The notes under the pieces were generated by a model. That model was not told the origin of the DNA. It did not search any database and saw only the letters and a list, made by a program, of their open reading frames with translations. From JAICWP01 sp035278025 (GTDB taxonomy: Bacteria; Acidobacteriota; Terriglobia; Terriglobales; Acidobacteriaceae), in assembly GCA_035278025.1 (NCBI GenBank), contig DATEJK010000205.1, forward strand, positions 1-62,152: a stretch of DNA of 62,152 nucleotides, in the 5' to 3' direction. Positions within the stretch are counted from its first letter, which is position 1. Each line of letters starts with the position of its first letter. Positions 26,196-35,349 of this stretch are shown here, piece after piece. The position numbers and the translations under genes are program-made.

Positions 26196-27854
26196 TTAAC
26201 CGGTGAACTGCAGCTCAACCACGGTACAGTCGTCCGCCAGAGGCGTGCCGGCGCAGAAGGCGTCAACAGCGGCGAATATCTGGTCAAACGAGCTGTGAGC
26301 GGCAATTTCCTGCAGACGCGAATCCTCAAAGAATTCGCCGTGCGCGTTTTCCGCTTCGGTCACTCCGTCGGTCACCAGCAACAGGCGATCGCCGCGCCCC
26401 AACTTGCACATGCCACCCTGGTAGCCGGCATCGGCGAGCAGGCCGACGGGAACATTGGAAACCTCGGGCCGCATTACGCAGCCGTTGCTGATCAAAAGTG
26501 GCGGCACGTGACCGCAATTGACGTATTCCAGATTACCGTTGCTGTTGAGCCGCACGATGACCGCCGTCGCGTATTTTTCGCCGATATGCTTCTGGCAGAA
26601 AAAGCGGTTGACGGCGCTGGCAATCTCGGGCAGCGGCATGCGCGCCACCAGGTGGGAATAAACCATGCCCTGCAGAGTGGAGGCCAGCAGGGCAGCGGTA
26701 ATTCCCTTTCCGCAGACATCGGCGATCACCACCGACAGGTCGTCGCCGGTGCGCACCGCGTCGAAGAAATCACCGCCGATTTCTTTGCAGGAAATGTTGC
26801 GCGCGCGCAGCGCGGCAAAAGACACTTCCGGGATGGTGACCGCCATCAAGCCCTGCTGGATAGTGGCGGCAATGGCCATCTGCTGCTGATTGCGACGGTT
26901 GGCTTCCTCGGCTTCTGCGAGGCGGGCATTCTCCACCAGGGCGGCAGCTTCATGCGCGATGGCGTGCAGCACATCGTGACCCACGCCGGAAAGATTGCGC
27001 GAGGTATAGCGCGCGTCCAGGTAAAGCGCCCCCACAACCGGGGACTGAACACCGGCGGTATCGCTGACCCGGGCGGCCTGCACCTGCGTGCGGCGCAGCG
27101 GTATGCAGATCACCGTGCGCAGGTCATAGGCAATCACGCTGTTGCGCACCGCCATATCGCTGGACTGGCTGGTATCCGACAGCACGAATTCGGAGTTGGA
27201 ATGGATGGCGTCGTCCAGAATGGAATGGGAAATCGTCTTGTCATCCAGCAGCGCTGCCCCGGAGGAATTTCGTCCCGCCGCCAGGCGCAGCTTGCCTCCC
27301 TCTTCCACCAGGAAAACGTAGCCCCGTTCGGCGCCGGTCAGACGCAGCGTGGAATCAATGAGCGTGACCAGGATTTCGTCCAGCACACCGGTGGTATTAA
27401 GTTTGCGCGCCGCCTCCAGAAATAGTGTCAGCTTCTCCAGGTCGGTGGTCTGGGTGGAAATGTGCAAATCGGAAATTTGGCTCAGGAACTCGCGCGCCGT
27501 GCTGGTGCCGGGCTGCACCGGCTGAAACACCACATACACCGTATCGCGGGCGCCGAACTCTATGCGGTCATTGGGCTTAAGCTTCACCCGCTGCACGCGT
27601 TCGCCGTTCACGTAGGTGCCATGCTTGCTGCCCTGATCCACCACTGAAAAATCGCCGCTTTCGGAAAGGATAACGGCGTGATCGCGCGAGGCTCGCGGAT
27701 CGGCGATGACCAGATCCTTGTCCACCTTGCGGCCCACAGTAAACGGTGAATGGTCCAGGATTAGCGTGCGGGAGTCGTTCCCTTGTACCAACACAAGGGT
27801 GGGGAAGGCCCCAGTTCCGGGTTCGGCGGCGGGAGTGGCGCTATGCAAAGCCAT
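26196..27854 (-). CDS. FHA-GAF-PP2C (SpoIIE-type) serine phosphatase
   Basis: A 552-residue signalling protein. Residues about 25-105 are an FHA phosphothreonine-binding domain (FTVGRKVDKDLVIADPRASRDHAVI, then GSKHGTYVNGE). Residues about 135-310 look like a GAF domain, followed by a short helix. Residues about 345-550 are a SpoIIE/RsbU PP2C domain (CKEIGGDFFDAVRTGDDLSVVIADVCGKGITAALLAS and RLLLVTDGVTEAEN), with the metal-binding aspartates of GGDFFD and ADVCGKG present. Such enzymes usually dephosphorylate anti-sigma antagonists or act in partner switching. No anti-sigma factor is adjacent, though a STAS-like gene starts at 62096. No strong ribosome site precedes ATG 27854. Confidence 0.92.
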   Translation of the reverse strand: MALHSATPAAEPGTGAFPTLVLVQGNDSRTLILDHSPFTVGRKVDKDLVIADPRASRDHAVILSESGDFSVVDQGSKHGTYVNGERVQRVKLKPNDRIEFGARDTVYVVFQPVQPGTSTAREFLSQISDLHISTQTTDLEKLTLFLEAARKLNTTGVLDEILVTLIDSTLRLTGAERGYVFLVEEGGKLRLAAGRNSSGAALLDDKTISHSILDDAIHSNSEFVLSDTSQSSDMAVRNSVIAYDLRTVICIPLRRTQVQAARVSDTAGVQSPVVGALYLDARYTSRNLSGVGHDVLHAIAHEAAALVENARLAEAEEANRRNQQQMAIAATIQQGLMAVTIPEVSFAALRARNISCKEIGGDFFDAVRTGDDLSVVIADVCGKGITAALLASTLQGMVYSHLVARMPLPEIASAVNRFFCQKHIGEKYATAVIVRLNSNGNLEYVNCGHVPPLLISNGCVMRPEVSNVPVGLLADAGYQGGMCKLGRGDRLLLVTDGVTEAENAHGEFFEDSRLQEIAAHSSFDQIFAAVDAFCAGTPLADDCTVVELQFTG

Positions 27855-27976
27855 GAGTTTTTTGGTCGGGGGGTAGCTTTCCCGCTGGCCGTTACCCCGG
27901 AGAGGCGGGCTCTCTACCGTAATGGTGGCAAAAGCCTAATCCCTGAGGGCGCAGAATTGCAAGGACGAACGCGCAG

Positions 27977-29323
27977 TCAGGACGGGGGCAGGGTGGGCCA
28001 GCGGCGGGCCGCGTCAATGGCCAGTAAGGCCATGATGCCAAAAGGGATGAGGAGCGAAGTATAGAGGGGTAGAGTCCAACCGCGCTGTACGACCGAAGCG
28101 GGCTGAAAGTACCAGGCGAGGCTCAAGTAAAGTGTGGCAAGCCAGGGCCATACGATCAGGGCCGCCACCAACAAGGAAAGAAGGCGAGCCAGCCGGCCGA
28201 GGCGGGCCAAGCGGCGCCAGTCACGAAGCAGCAGGATCAGGGCGGGCAGCAACAGCAATTGGTTATAGGGGGCCCAGGTGGGAATAACGAGCACGGTGAC
28301 GCCCAACACTAAGGCGAACAATAGGTTAAAGGCAGGCGACCCAGCGGGCGCGGGGCGCAGCCTCCAGGCTAGAAGCGCCAGCGCGAGGAGCAAGCCCGCG
28401 GTCACGATCATGCCGCCCACGGGGGTGAGCAGGGTCTGCAGGATGGAAACACCGCCGGTGTACTGACGGTAGGCCGTCAGGGCGGCGAGAAATTTCCCTA
28501 TCCAGCCGGGCAAGACCCACTCCGCGGCACCGATGAGGAAGGCCATGGCCAGACTGAAGCTGGCCAGCAGGCGCCAGCGGTGGCTCCAATCGCCAATCAC
28601 CCAGATAAACAGGCAGATCAGCAAGGGTGCGACCAGCTGTGGCTTGATGGTGGAGAGCGCCAGCAGGAGGCCCGCCAAAGCGAACCAGCCAGCCGCTAGG
28701 GCTGCGGCGGCGGCCGCCAGCAGAGCGCTGACGAGGACGGTCAGTTGCTGCAGCTTGATTCCCTGGGCGGCGGGAAAACTGCCCATCACCAGCAACACGA
28801 AAACAGCTTTGCCGCTGCCGGAAAGGCGCCACCCCAGGGCTTTGGCCCACAACAAAACGGTGGCCACAATGAGCCCGGCCAAAACCCAGGTGAAAGCGGT
28901 TCGCAGCAACGAAAAATCCAGGTGGAGGAAGGGAGCCAGCAAAAAGGCGACGTAAACGGGATAAGCAAAACCCTGCTGGTCTTTGGGATCGTAGCGGCGG
29001 GCGGGGTCCAGTTCCCTGCCGTAATAGCCGACCTGGATTTCGCGGGTGACCTGCCGGCTGTAAGGATCGCGGTTATGGAGCAGGAGTTCGCGGGCACCCA
29101 ACCAGCGAGGGTACAAATCAGAAAGATTGCCCCGGGGGCGCCCGAAACGAACCGCGTCAGCCTGCTGGTAAGGGATGAGCACGCCCTGCACGTAGAACCA
29201 CATGCTGGCAGCCGCCACCAGCGCCAGGGCTACAACAAGAGGGCGAGCGCGGCGAACCGTTCTGCGCCTCTGCGCCGTGTGGACAGTAGGACTCGCCGCC
29301 TGTGCCTGACTAGGAGCCGGCAT
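27977..29323 (-). CDS. DUF2029/GT87-like integral membrane glycosyltransferase
   Basis: A 448-residue multi-pass membrane protein. The arrangement of one early TM helix, an extracytoplasmic loop with QADAVRFGRPRGNLSDLYPRWLGARELLLHNRDPYS, then many helices resembles the DUF2029 (GT87, polyprenol-linked mannosyltransferase-like) family. It has the AARELL..RDPY and DPKDQQGFAYPVYVAFLLAPF motifs. The acidic residue in the first loop is the expected GT-C catalytic site. The start is ATG 29323 (MPAPSQAQ). It is divergent from another membrane gene at 29379 with a related first-loop pattern, so the two may work on the same glycan. Confidence 0.75.
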   Translation of the reverse strand: MPAPSQAQAASPTVHTAQRRRTVRRARPLVVALALVAAASMWFYVQGVLIPYQQADAVRFGRPRGNLSDLYPRWLGARELLLHNRDPYSRQVTREIQVGYYGRELDPARRYDPKDQQGFAYPVYVAFLLAPFLHLDFSLLRTAFTWVLAGLIVATVLLWAKALGWRLSGSGKAVFVLLVMGSFPAAQGIKLQQLTVLVSALLAAAAAALAAGWFALAGLLLALSTIKPQLVAPLLICLFIWVIGDWSHRWRLLASFSLAMAFLIGAAEWVLPGWIGKFLAALTAYRQYTGGVSILQTLLTPVGGMIVTAGLLLALALLAWRLRPAPAGSPAFNLLFALVLGVTVLVIPTWAPYNQLLLLPALILLLRDWRRLARLGRLARLLSLLVAALIVWPWLATLYLSLAWYFQPASVVQRGWTLPLYTSLLIPFGIMALLAIDAARRWPTLPPS

Positions 29324-29378
29324 GCTCAAAGTTTAATCTGCTCCCGCTGCAGCCCGTGTTACAAATTATTCAATCTCC

Positions 29379-30326
29379 ATGTGGCGCCGCGTAGCCGTTT
29401 CCCTAGCCATCGGCATCAGCAGCGGGACGCTGTGCTGGACCATTATGCGCAATCTGGGTCTGGGCGCTTCTGATTTCACCCCAGCGCTGCGCGAAGCCCG
29501 CCAGATTCTGGTGGGAGGTAACCCTTTTATTTATGCCACCAGGCATTACCCGGCTTATCCACTGCCCGCCGCCATTATTGGATTGCCTTTCCTGTGGCTG
29601 AAGACAGAAATCGCGGCCGGCGCTTTCTTTGGCTCTAGTTCGGCTCTGCTGGCCTTTGGCTTGACGCGCCAGGGATACACCCGTCTGCTGATTTTCCTGG
29701 CTTATCCCTACTGGGCGGCCATGCTGACGGTGCAATGGGCGCCGCTGTTGATGGCTGGTGCCCTCTTGCCCTCCCTGTTGCCGTTCACGACAGCCAAGCC
29801 CCAGCTTGGCGCCTCCATCTTCCTGGCTTATCCGACCCGTCGCGGGATAGTGGGATGCATTCTGCTGCTGGCGCTCAGCTTGGTCATCATGCCCCATTGG
29901 CCACGGCAATGGCTGGCTTCGCTAGGCTTTTACGACCATTACGTTCCCCTGTTCGCCCCTGCGGGCCTGAGCCTGCTTTTGGCGGCATGGCGCCGGCAAG
30001 ATCCTGACTCTCACCTCCTGCTGCTGAGCAGCGCCGCGCCCCAGCGATGGTTTTATGACACCTTCATCCTTTGGCTCATCCCCAAGACGAGGCAGGAAAT
30101 TCTGGCCACGGTATTTCTCAGCTGGGGTGCTGGCCTCACCAGGTGGTACCACATGCCGCGTTCCTGGGATGAGGTAGGCGCCTGGGCAGTGCTGTGGATC
30201 TATGTGCCCATGCTCACCGTTCTGCTGCTGCGCGCCACGGAAGCCTCACGGCGAGAGAGCGAAGAGCAAAAATTCCTGGGCGCGCCAGTTCCGTTAGGCG
30301 GCAAAGCGGCTGCCGCGGAGCATTGA
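29379..30326 (+). CDS. Integral membrane protein, GT-C-like, related in layout to the divergent neighbour
   Basis: A 315-residue protein with about eight hydrophobic segments. The first extracytoplasmic loop contains DFTPALREARQILVGGNPFIYATRHYPAYPLPAAIIGLPF, the same type of A-x-x-ILxGxxPY loop as DUF2029/GT87 proteins, but the protein is about 130 residues shorter than the neighbour. Function is not established. The C-terminus is hydrophilic. It has a 55-bp divergent gap with the gene ending at 29323, so a shared promoter region is likely. Confidence 0.65.
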   Translation: MWRRVAVSLAIGISSGTLCWTIMRNLGLGASDFTPALREARQILVGGNPFIYATRHYPAYPLPAAIIGLPFLWLKTEIAAGAFFGSSSALLAFGLTRQGYTRLLIFLAYPYWAAMLTVQWAPLLMAGALLPSLLPFTTAKPQLGASIFLAYPTRRGIVGCILLLALSLVIMPHWPRQWLASLGFYDHYVPLFAPAGLSLLLAAWRRQDPDSHLLLLSSAAPQRWFYDTFILWLIPKTRQEILATVFLSWGAGLTRWYHMPRSWDEVGAWAVLWIYVPMLTVLLLRATEASRRESEEQKFLGAPVPLGGKAAAAEH

Positions 30327-30500
30327 GCGGCGGCTATCTCGGCAAATTGCACGTTCCAGAAACCGCCTGTTGATGCTTGCTGCCCTGCTACTTACGGGAA
30401 ATGATGAAACGGGACTGGGATTCAGGATCGTAGCGGGGGCGCGAGTGGCGAATCAGTTTTTGGTGTAAGCTTATGCGCGTTCAGGCCAGCCGTGGTGTCC

Positions 30501-32156
30501 ATGAAGAATCGCAGGCGCGATCCCGCCAAGAGCAGCGCTGGCCGGCAACCCCGCCACCAAGACGGTAAGGTGACGAACGCCTCGAAGAAGCCCTCCTCTA
30601 CGCGGGGGCCGCTGGAAAAAGAGAAACCTTCTGCCAGCCAGGCGGGAATGGAACTGGCGGCCATTGTCGAATCTTCCGACGATGCCATCTTAAGTAAGGA
30701 CCTGAACGGGATCATACAAAGTTGGAATAATGGGGCGGAGCGTATTTACGGCTACTCCGCGGCGGAGATGATCGGCAGGCATGTCTCCAGCCTGCTGCCA
30801 CGCGACTATCCTGACGATACCCGCCAAATTATGGAGCGGCTGCGCCGGGGTGAGCGCCTGGAGCACTACGAGACGCTGCGCCAGGCGAAAGATGGAACCG
30901 TCCTGAGTGTCTCTCTGACCATTTCACCGATTCGCGAGGAGAGCGGGACCATCGTCGGGGCGTCCACCATCGCGCGCGACATCACCGAGCGCAAGCGCTC
31001 GGAGCAGGAACTACGGCGCAGCCGGCAGGCGCTGCAGGAAAGCGAATTGCGCTTTCGCTCTCTGGTGCAAAACTCCTCCGACATTATTACCATCCTCGGG
31101 GCCGAGGGGGAGATTCGCTACGAGAGCCCATCCATCGAGCGCATCCTGGGTTATAAGCCCGAGAACCTGGTGGGAAAAAATGCTTTTGAGTTTGTGCACC
31201 CCGAGGACCGTCCACGGGTGGAGGCAATTTTTCGGGAGCATTTGCCGATCCCAGGTTCAATTGCGCCCCTCGAACTGCGCTTCCGGCATAACGACGGCAA
31301 CTGGCGCACCCTGGAAGCTATCGCCAATAACCTGCTGCACGAGCCAGGGGTGGCGGGCATTGTGGTCAATTCGCGCGATATAAGCGAACGCAAGCGCACT
31401 GAAGATGTGCTGCATGCCACGGAAAAACTGGCCACCACGGGCCGGTTGGCGGCGGCCATCGCGCATGAAATCAACAATCCTTTGGAAGGCGTCACCAACC
31501 TGCTTTATCTGCTGGAGAACCATGCTTCGCTCGATGCCACAGCCCGGCGCTACGCCCGCATGGCGCAGGAAGAGGTGGCGCGCGTGGCCCGCATAGCCCG
31601 CCAGACCCTCGCCTTCTATCGTGAGCCCACCGTCCCGGTAGAGGTGGACCTTGTCGAACTGGTGCAGGGCCTGCTGGAACTGTACACACACAAATCACAA
31701 TCCCGGAGAGTCACCTTGGAAAAGCGACTGGAGGATTCGGCTCCGATCACGGCTTCACCGGGCGAACTCCGGCAGGTGCTATCCAACCTCCTGGGTAATG
31801 CCCTGGACGCTGTCCCGGAGGGCGGGGCGATCAAGGTGCACGTATTCCAATCCCGCGACTGGCGCCATCCCTGGCAGGGGGGAATCCGCATTACCGTTGC
31901 CGATAACGGCCACGGCATTCGCCCAGAACATCGGCGCAGCATTTTCGATCCCTTCTTCACCACCAAGGGTGAAAAAGGAACCGGGCTGGGGCTGTGGGTG
32001 AGTCATGGCATCGTGCAAAAATACGGTGGAAGTATTCACGTGCACAGCAGCGTGCGTCCGGGTCATAGCGGCACCTGTTTTTCCCTCTTCTTTCCTTATT
32101 TGGCGGTCGTCGAAAGTCCCCGCAAGCCGGTGAGCCGGTCGCGGTCGAAGGTGTAG
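30501..32156 (+). CDS. Cytoplasmic PAS-PAS histidine kinase
   Basis: A 551-residue sensor kinase without clear TM helices. A basic N-terminal tail of about 45 residues is followed by two PAS domains (about 50-165, with LSKDLNGIIQSWNNGAERIYGYSAAEMIGRHVSSLLP; about 175-300, with NSSDIITILGAEGEIRYESPSIERILGY). Next come a HisKA segment with phospho-acceptor in AAAIAHEINNPLEGVTNLLYLL and an HATPase domain (N box NLLGNALDAVPEGG, G1 DNGHGI, G2 GEKGTGLGLW). The PAS-to-kinase links carry the usual DITERKR and DISERKR phrases. The paired regulator is not adjacent. ATG 30501 is preceded by GTG codons at 30492 and 30495, and the choice is uncertain by three residues. Confidence 0.92.
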   Translation: MKNRRRDPAKSSAGRQPRHQDGKVTNASKKPSSTRGPLEKEKPSASQAGMELAAIVESSDDAILSKDLNGIIQSWNNGAERIYGYSAAEMIGRHVSSLLPRDYPDDTRQIMERLRRGERLEHYETLRQAKDGTVLSVSLTISPIREESGTIVGASTIARDITERKRSEQELRRSRQALQESELRFRSLVQNSSDIITILGAEGEIRYESPSIERILGYKPENLVGKNAFEFVHPEDRPRVEAIFREHLPIPGSIAPLELRFRHNDGNWRTLEAIANNLLHEPGVAGIVVNSRDISERKRTEDVLHATEKLATTGRLAAAIAHEINNPLEGVTNLLYLLENHASLDATARRYARMAQEEVARVARIARQTLAFYREPTVPVEVDLVELVQGLLELYTHKSQSRRVTLEKRLEDSAPITASPGELRQVLSNLLGNALDAVPEGGAIKVHVFQSRDWRHPWQGGIRITVADNGHGIRPEHRRSIFDPFFTTKGEKGTGLGLWVSHGIVQKYGGSIHVHSSVRPGHSGTCFSLFFPYLAVVESPRKPVSRSRSKV

Positions 32157-32427
32157 GAACTTTGAAGAGGCAACGGAAGATAGACGAATGACGATTTTTG
32201 GTTGTTCCTCCCTCCGCAAATTCCGCTACCTCGGAGCCGGCAAAGAGCCCGGAAGAACTGCCAGGCCTGGAAGCTAGTGACGGTTGAGTACTTAGCCGGG
32301 TTAATTCGCCCCAATTACCGTCGGCCATAGACCGGGGGAACATTTACCCTCCGCCCTCCCAACAGTAACCTACCAACTCCGGCGCGAACTCCCCTGGCCT
32401 GGGTTCCCCATTGGAGCAAAGCTAAAG

Positions 32428-33441
32428 ATGGCAGAGGCGTTCGATCAACTATTACTGCCGGAACGCAAGCTGAGCTGGCGCACGCTGGGCATCAGCTTTG
32501 TGGCTCAAGGCCTGCTCCTTTTGTTCCTGGTGGAAGCCGGCTTGCTGCATCCGGAACGTCTGGCAATCCCCACCCAACACCTGACCTACACGCCGCTGGT
32601 GGAGAAAACAGCGCAGCGGCAGGCGCCGCGGCTCAGAATGCATTTGCTGGCAGCACCTTCGGTAAGCGCACGCCTGCGCGTGCCACGTGAAGTTGAGCTT
32701 CACGCGCCCAAGTCGGCGGCGCTGGTGGCGCCCAGGGTGGTGTTCGCCGCGCCCAAATTAGCGCCGGCGCTGGTGCGCCCCGGGGGAGCCATGCCCGCCA
32801 TCGTACACACCGGAGCTTTCGCGGGTAGCTCCGCCAAGCCGACCATCGTCCGGCCGGTAGAGCGGGTGCAAACCGGCGGATTTGGCGATCCCAACGGCGC
32901 GCCCGCCCAAGGGAAAGGCCAGGGAAAGCTGGTGATGGCGAAAATGGGAGCGTTCGACATGCCCATAGGAGCGGGCAACGGCAATGGAGCGGGGGGCGAG
33001 CGCGGCGCGCGCGGAAGCATAGCCAGCGCCGGCTTCGGTGATGGTGTGGCCACTTCCGCAAACGGAGACGGGCGCAGCAACGGCAGAGGCAACGTACACG
33101 CGGGCGGTTTCGGCGATGTTGCGGCCCAGCCTTCGGGCCTGCCGCAGCGGAGAGTGGTGAGCGCCCCGGCAACAACCCCGGTTGAAATCCTCTCCAAACC
33201 CAAGCCGGTTTACACGGAAGAGGCGAGGCGCCTGAGATTGCAGGGCGAAGTCCTGGTACAGGTGCTGTTTGGAGGTAACGGCCAGGCGCACGTGTTGCGG
33301 GTGGTGCGGGGTCTGGGACACGGGCTGGATGAGGCGGCGATGAATGCCTCCAACCAGATTCGCTTCAAGCCGGCACAACAGAACGGAAAGCCCGTGGACT
33401 CCACGGCGGTAGTCCACGTGGTGTTCGAGCTGGCGTACTGA
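32428..33441 (+). CDS. TonB-family energy transducer
   Basis: A 337-residue protein with one N-terminal TM helix (LGISFVAQGLLLLFLVEAGLL), a long periplasmic low-complexity region rich in Ala, Pro, Gly and Arg, and a C-terminal TonB domain (PVEILSKPKPVYTEEARRLRLQGEVLVQVLF and GLDEAAMNASNQIRFKPAQQNGKPVDSTAVVHVVFEL). The C-terminal wording matches the Acidobacteriota and Bacteroidota TonB set rather than classical E. coli TonB. No ExbB/ExbD genes are nearby. It presumably energises receptors such as the Oar-type protein elsewhere in this window. It is 15 bp upstream of the M48 protease gene. Confidence 0.88.
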   Translation: MAEAFDQLLLPERKLSWRTLGISFVAQGLLLLFLVEAGLLHPERLAIPTQHLTYTPLVEKTAQRQAPRLRMHLLAAPSVSARLRVPREVELHAPKSAALVAPRVVFAAPKLAPALVRPGGAMPAIVHTGAFAGSSAKPTIVRPVERVQTGGFGDPNGAPAQGKGQGKLVMAKMGAFDMPIGAGNGNGAGGERGARGSIASAGFGDGVATSANGDGRSNGRGNVHAGGFGDVAAQPSGLPQRRVVSAPATTPVEILSKPKPVYTEEARRLRLQGEVLVQVLFGGNGQAHVLRVVRGLGHGLDEAAMNASNQIRFKPAQQNGKPVDSTAVVHVVFELAY

Positions 33442-33456
33442 AAGAGGATGAATACT

Positions 33457-35160
33457 ATGCGAGTCGCAAAATGGATCTTGGCCGCGGTGCTGGCGTGCTG
33501 CTGCGGCGTGTTTTCCCAGGAAAAACCTCTGACGGTGGCCGCGCCGGTAACCATGGACCAGGTGGTGGACCGCGTGGTAGCCAGCGAACAGAACCTGGTG
33601 AAGACACTTGACGCCTATAGTCCGGTGGTGGAGACCTATTTTCAGGCCATGAAACCGGACCCGCAGCTGGGCATGGCGCCGGCCGGAGACAAATATTTCC
33701 TGGGCCGGCTGGACCTGATGCACGGCAACGAAGCCAGCTACCTGGGCACGTCCTCGCGGCTGAAGCGGTTTCTGGGCACCGTGACAGAGACTTACTCCTT
33801 GCGGCTGAACCCGGCGGGATTTGCCTGGATGATCTATGCCGACCGCGATGAGTTTGACCGGCAACATTACGACTTCCGCTATGTGCGGCGCGAATTTCTA
33901 GGCGACCTGCGCTGCCTGGTTTTCGACGTGCAGCCAAAGAAGAAGACAGGAGACGGCCGCTTCGTCGGACGCATCTGGGTGGAAGACAAGGGCTATAACA
34001 TCGTCCGCCTGAACGGAACGTATTCCAACAATGGAAACGGCAAGTACTATTTCCATTTCGACAGCTGGCGGCTGAATCTGCAACCCGGAGTGTGGCTGCC
34101 GGCCTACGTGTACAGCGAAGAAAGCGACATGCACTACGGGGTAGGCCGGGCGACCAGCTTCAAGGCGCAGACGCGGCTTTGGGGTTATAACCTGAAGCAC
34201 GCGGCGCACGAATCGGAGCTCACGCAGCTAACCGTGGATTCGCCCGATGTGCAGGACCAGAGCGCGGCGGCGCAGGATGCCACTCCAGTGCAGAGCGAGC
34301 GGTTGTGGGAACAGCAGGCGGAAAATAATGTGGTGGAACGCCTGCAGCAGGCGGGACTGCTGGCGCCGCGGGGCGAAGTGGACACGGTTCTGGAAACGGT
34401 GGTCAACAACCTGGTGGTCACCAACAACATCAACCTGCCCTGGCCGGTGCACTGCCGGGTAATGCTAACCGAGCCGCTGGAAACATTCCATGTGGGGCAC
34501 ACCATCGTGATCAGCCGCGGGCTGCTGGATGTTCTGCCGGACGAAGCCAGCCTGGCCATGGTGCTGAGCCACGAACTGGGCCACATCGTCCTCGGACACC
34601 AGACCGACACCAAGTTCGCATTCCTTGACCGGATGCTGTTTTCCGACCAATACACCTACCAGCAGCTGGGATTTGCCCATAATGCAGCCGACGAAGCGGC
34701 AGCCGACAAGAAAGCGATGGAGTTGTTGCAGAACTCGCCTTACACGAGCAAACTGGCCAGCGCCGGGCTGTTCCTGAAGGCGTTGCAGGCACGCTCGGCG
34801 GTGCTGGCGGCCCTGCTTACTCCTCACCTGGGGAACCCGTTGGCGACGCGCGATCGAATATTGCGCATGCCGGACCTGATGACTTCGGCGCCGGCTTTGG
34901 AGATGGGCAAACTAGACCAGGTGCCCGCTCTGGCCTTGGGAGGACGGGTTAAAGTGGACCCATGGAGCGACCAGGCCGAACTGGTAAAATCACCCTCCGT
35001 CCCCCTGGCCTCGGCGCGTGAAAAGATGATTTTCGAAGTCACGCCGGTATTTCCGCACTTGGCACGGCAGGCGGAGGTTGGCGAGGTCAAGAGCGCGCCG
35101 CAAACCCCCGTCCAACCAGGCAGCGCAACAGCCGCCTCCCCAGTTAATCCACAACCATAG
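33457..35160 (+). CDS. M48-family metalloprotease with signal peptide
   Basis: A 567-residue secreted or periplasmic protein (MRVAKWILAAVLACCCGVFSQE signal). The zinc motif is VLSHELGHIVLGH at about residues 368-380, and the third ligand region is a later EAAAD (PNAADEAAADKKA-like segment). The first 250 residues hold no known domain that I recognise and look beta-rich. I start at ATG 33457, because AAAGAGG lies nine bases before it; the ATG at 33448 would sit directly on that site. The family includes BepA/Loi-type proteases that control outer-membrane protein assembly, which fits the TonB neighbour, but the substrate is unproven. Confidence 0.85.
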   Translation: MRVAKWILAAVLACCCGVFSQEKPLTVAAPVTMDQVVDRVVASEQNLVKTLDAYSPVVETYFQAMKPDPQLGMAPAGDKYFLGRLDLMHGNEASYLGTSSRLKRFLGTVTETYSLRLNPAGFAWMIYADRDEFDRQHYDFRYVRREFLGDLRCLVFDVQPKKKTGDGRFVGRIWVEDKGYNIVRLNGTYSNNGNGKYYFHFDSWRLNLQPGVWLPAYVYSEESDMHYGVGRATSFKAQTRLWGYNLKHAAHESELTQLTVDSPDVQDQSAAAQDATPVQSERLWEQQAENNVVERLQQAGLLAPRGEVDTVLETVVNNLVVTNNINLPWPVHCRVMLTEPLETFHVGHTIVISRGLLDVLPDEASLAMVLSHELGHIVLGHQTDTKFAFLDRMLFSDQYTYQQLGFAHNAADEAAADKKAMELLQNSPYTSKLASAGLFLKALQARSAVLAALLTPHLGNPLATRDRILRMPDLMTSAPALEMGKLDQVPALALGGRVKVDPWSDQAELVKSPSVPLASAREKMIFEVTPVFPHLARQAEVGEVKSAPQTPVQPGSATAASPVNPQP

Positions 35161-35187
35161 CTTTTCAGCACAAGGTGCAGTAAGCGG

Positions 35188-35222
35188 GGCCGGGAGCGGG
35201 CCTGGAGTGAGGCCTCCCGGCC
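35188..35222 (+). terminator. Candidate intrinsic terminator after the M48 gene
   Basis: GGCCGGGAG (35188-35196) pairs with CTCCCGGCC (35214-35222) around 17 nt that can form a further short stem, followed by TTTGCCATTT. It lies 28 bp after the M48 stop. Confidence 0.6.
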
Positions 35223-35349
35223 TTTGCCATTTCAGGAGAACAGCATTCAGCCGGCCGTCAAGCGCGGCCGTGCTGCTGCCGAAAACCGTTTTATACTTTT
35301 TTACGTCCAGCAGGCAGGCTCCGACATCCATAGGTAAGTAAGTGATTAC

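Noticed and set aside
26121..27425. 434-codon plus-strand frame opposite the PP2C gene
   Set aside because: Antisense shadow; the FHA, GAF and PP2C motifs on the minus strand are unambiguous.
32758..33867. 369-codon minus-strand frame across the tonB and M48 genes
   Set aside because: Spans two genuine genes and has no family features.
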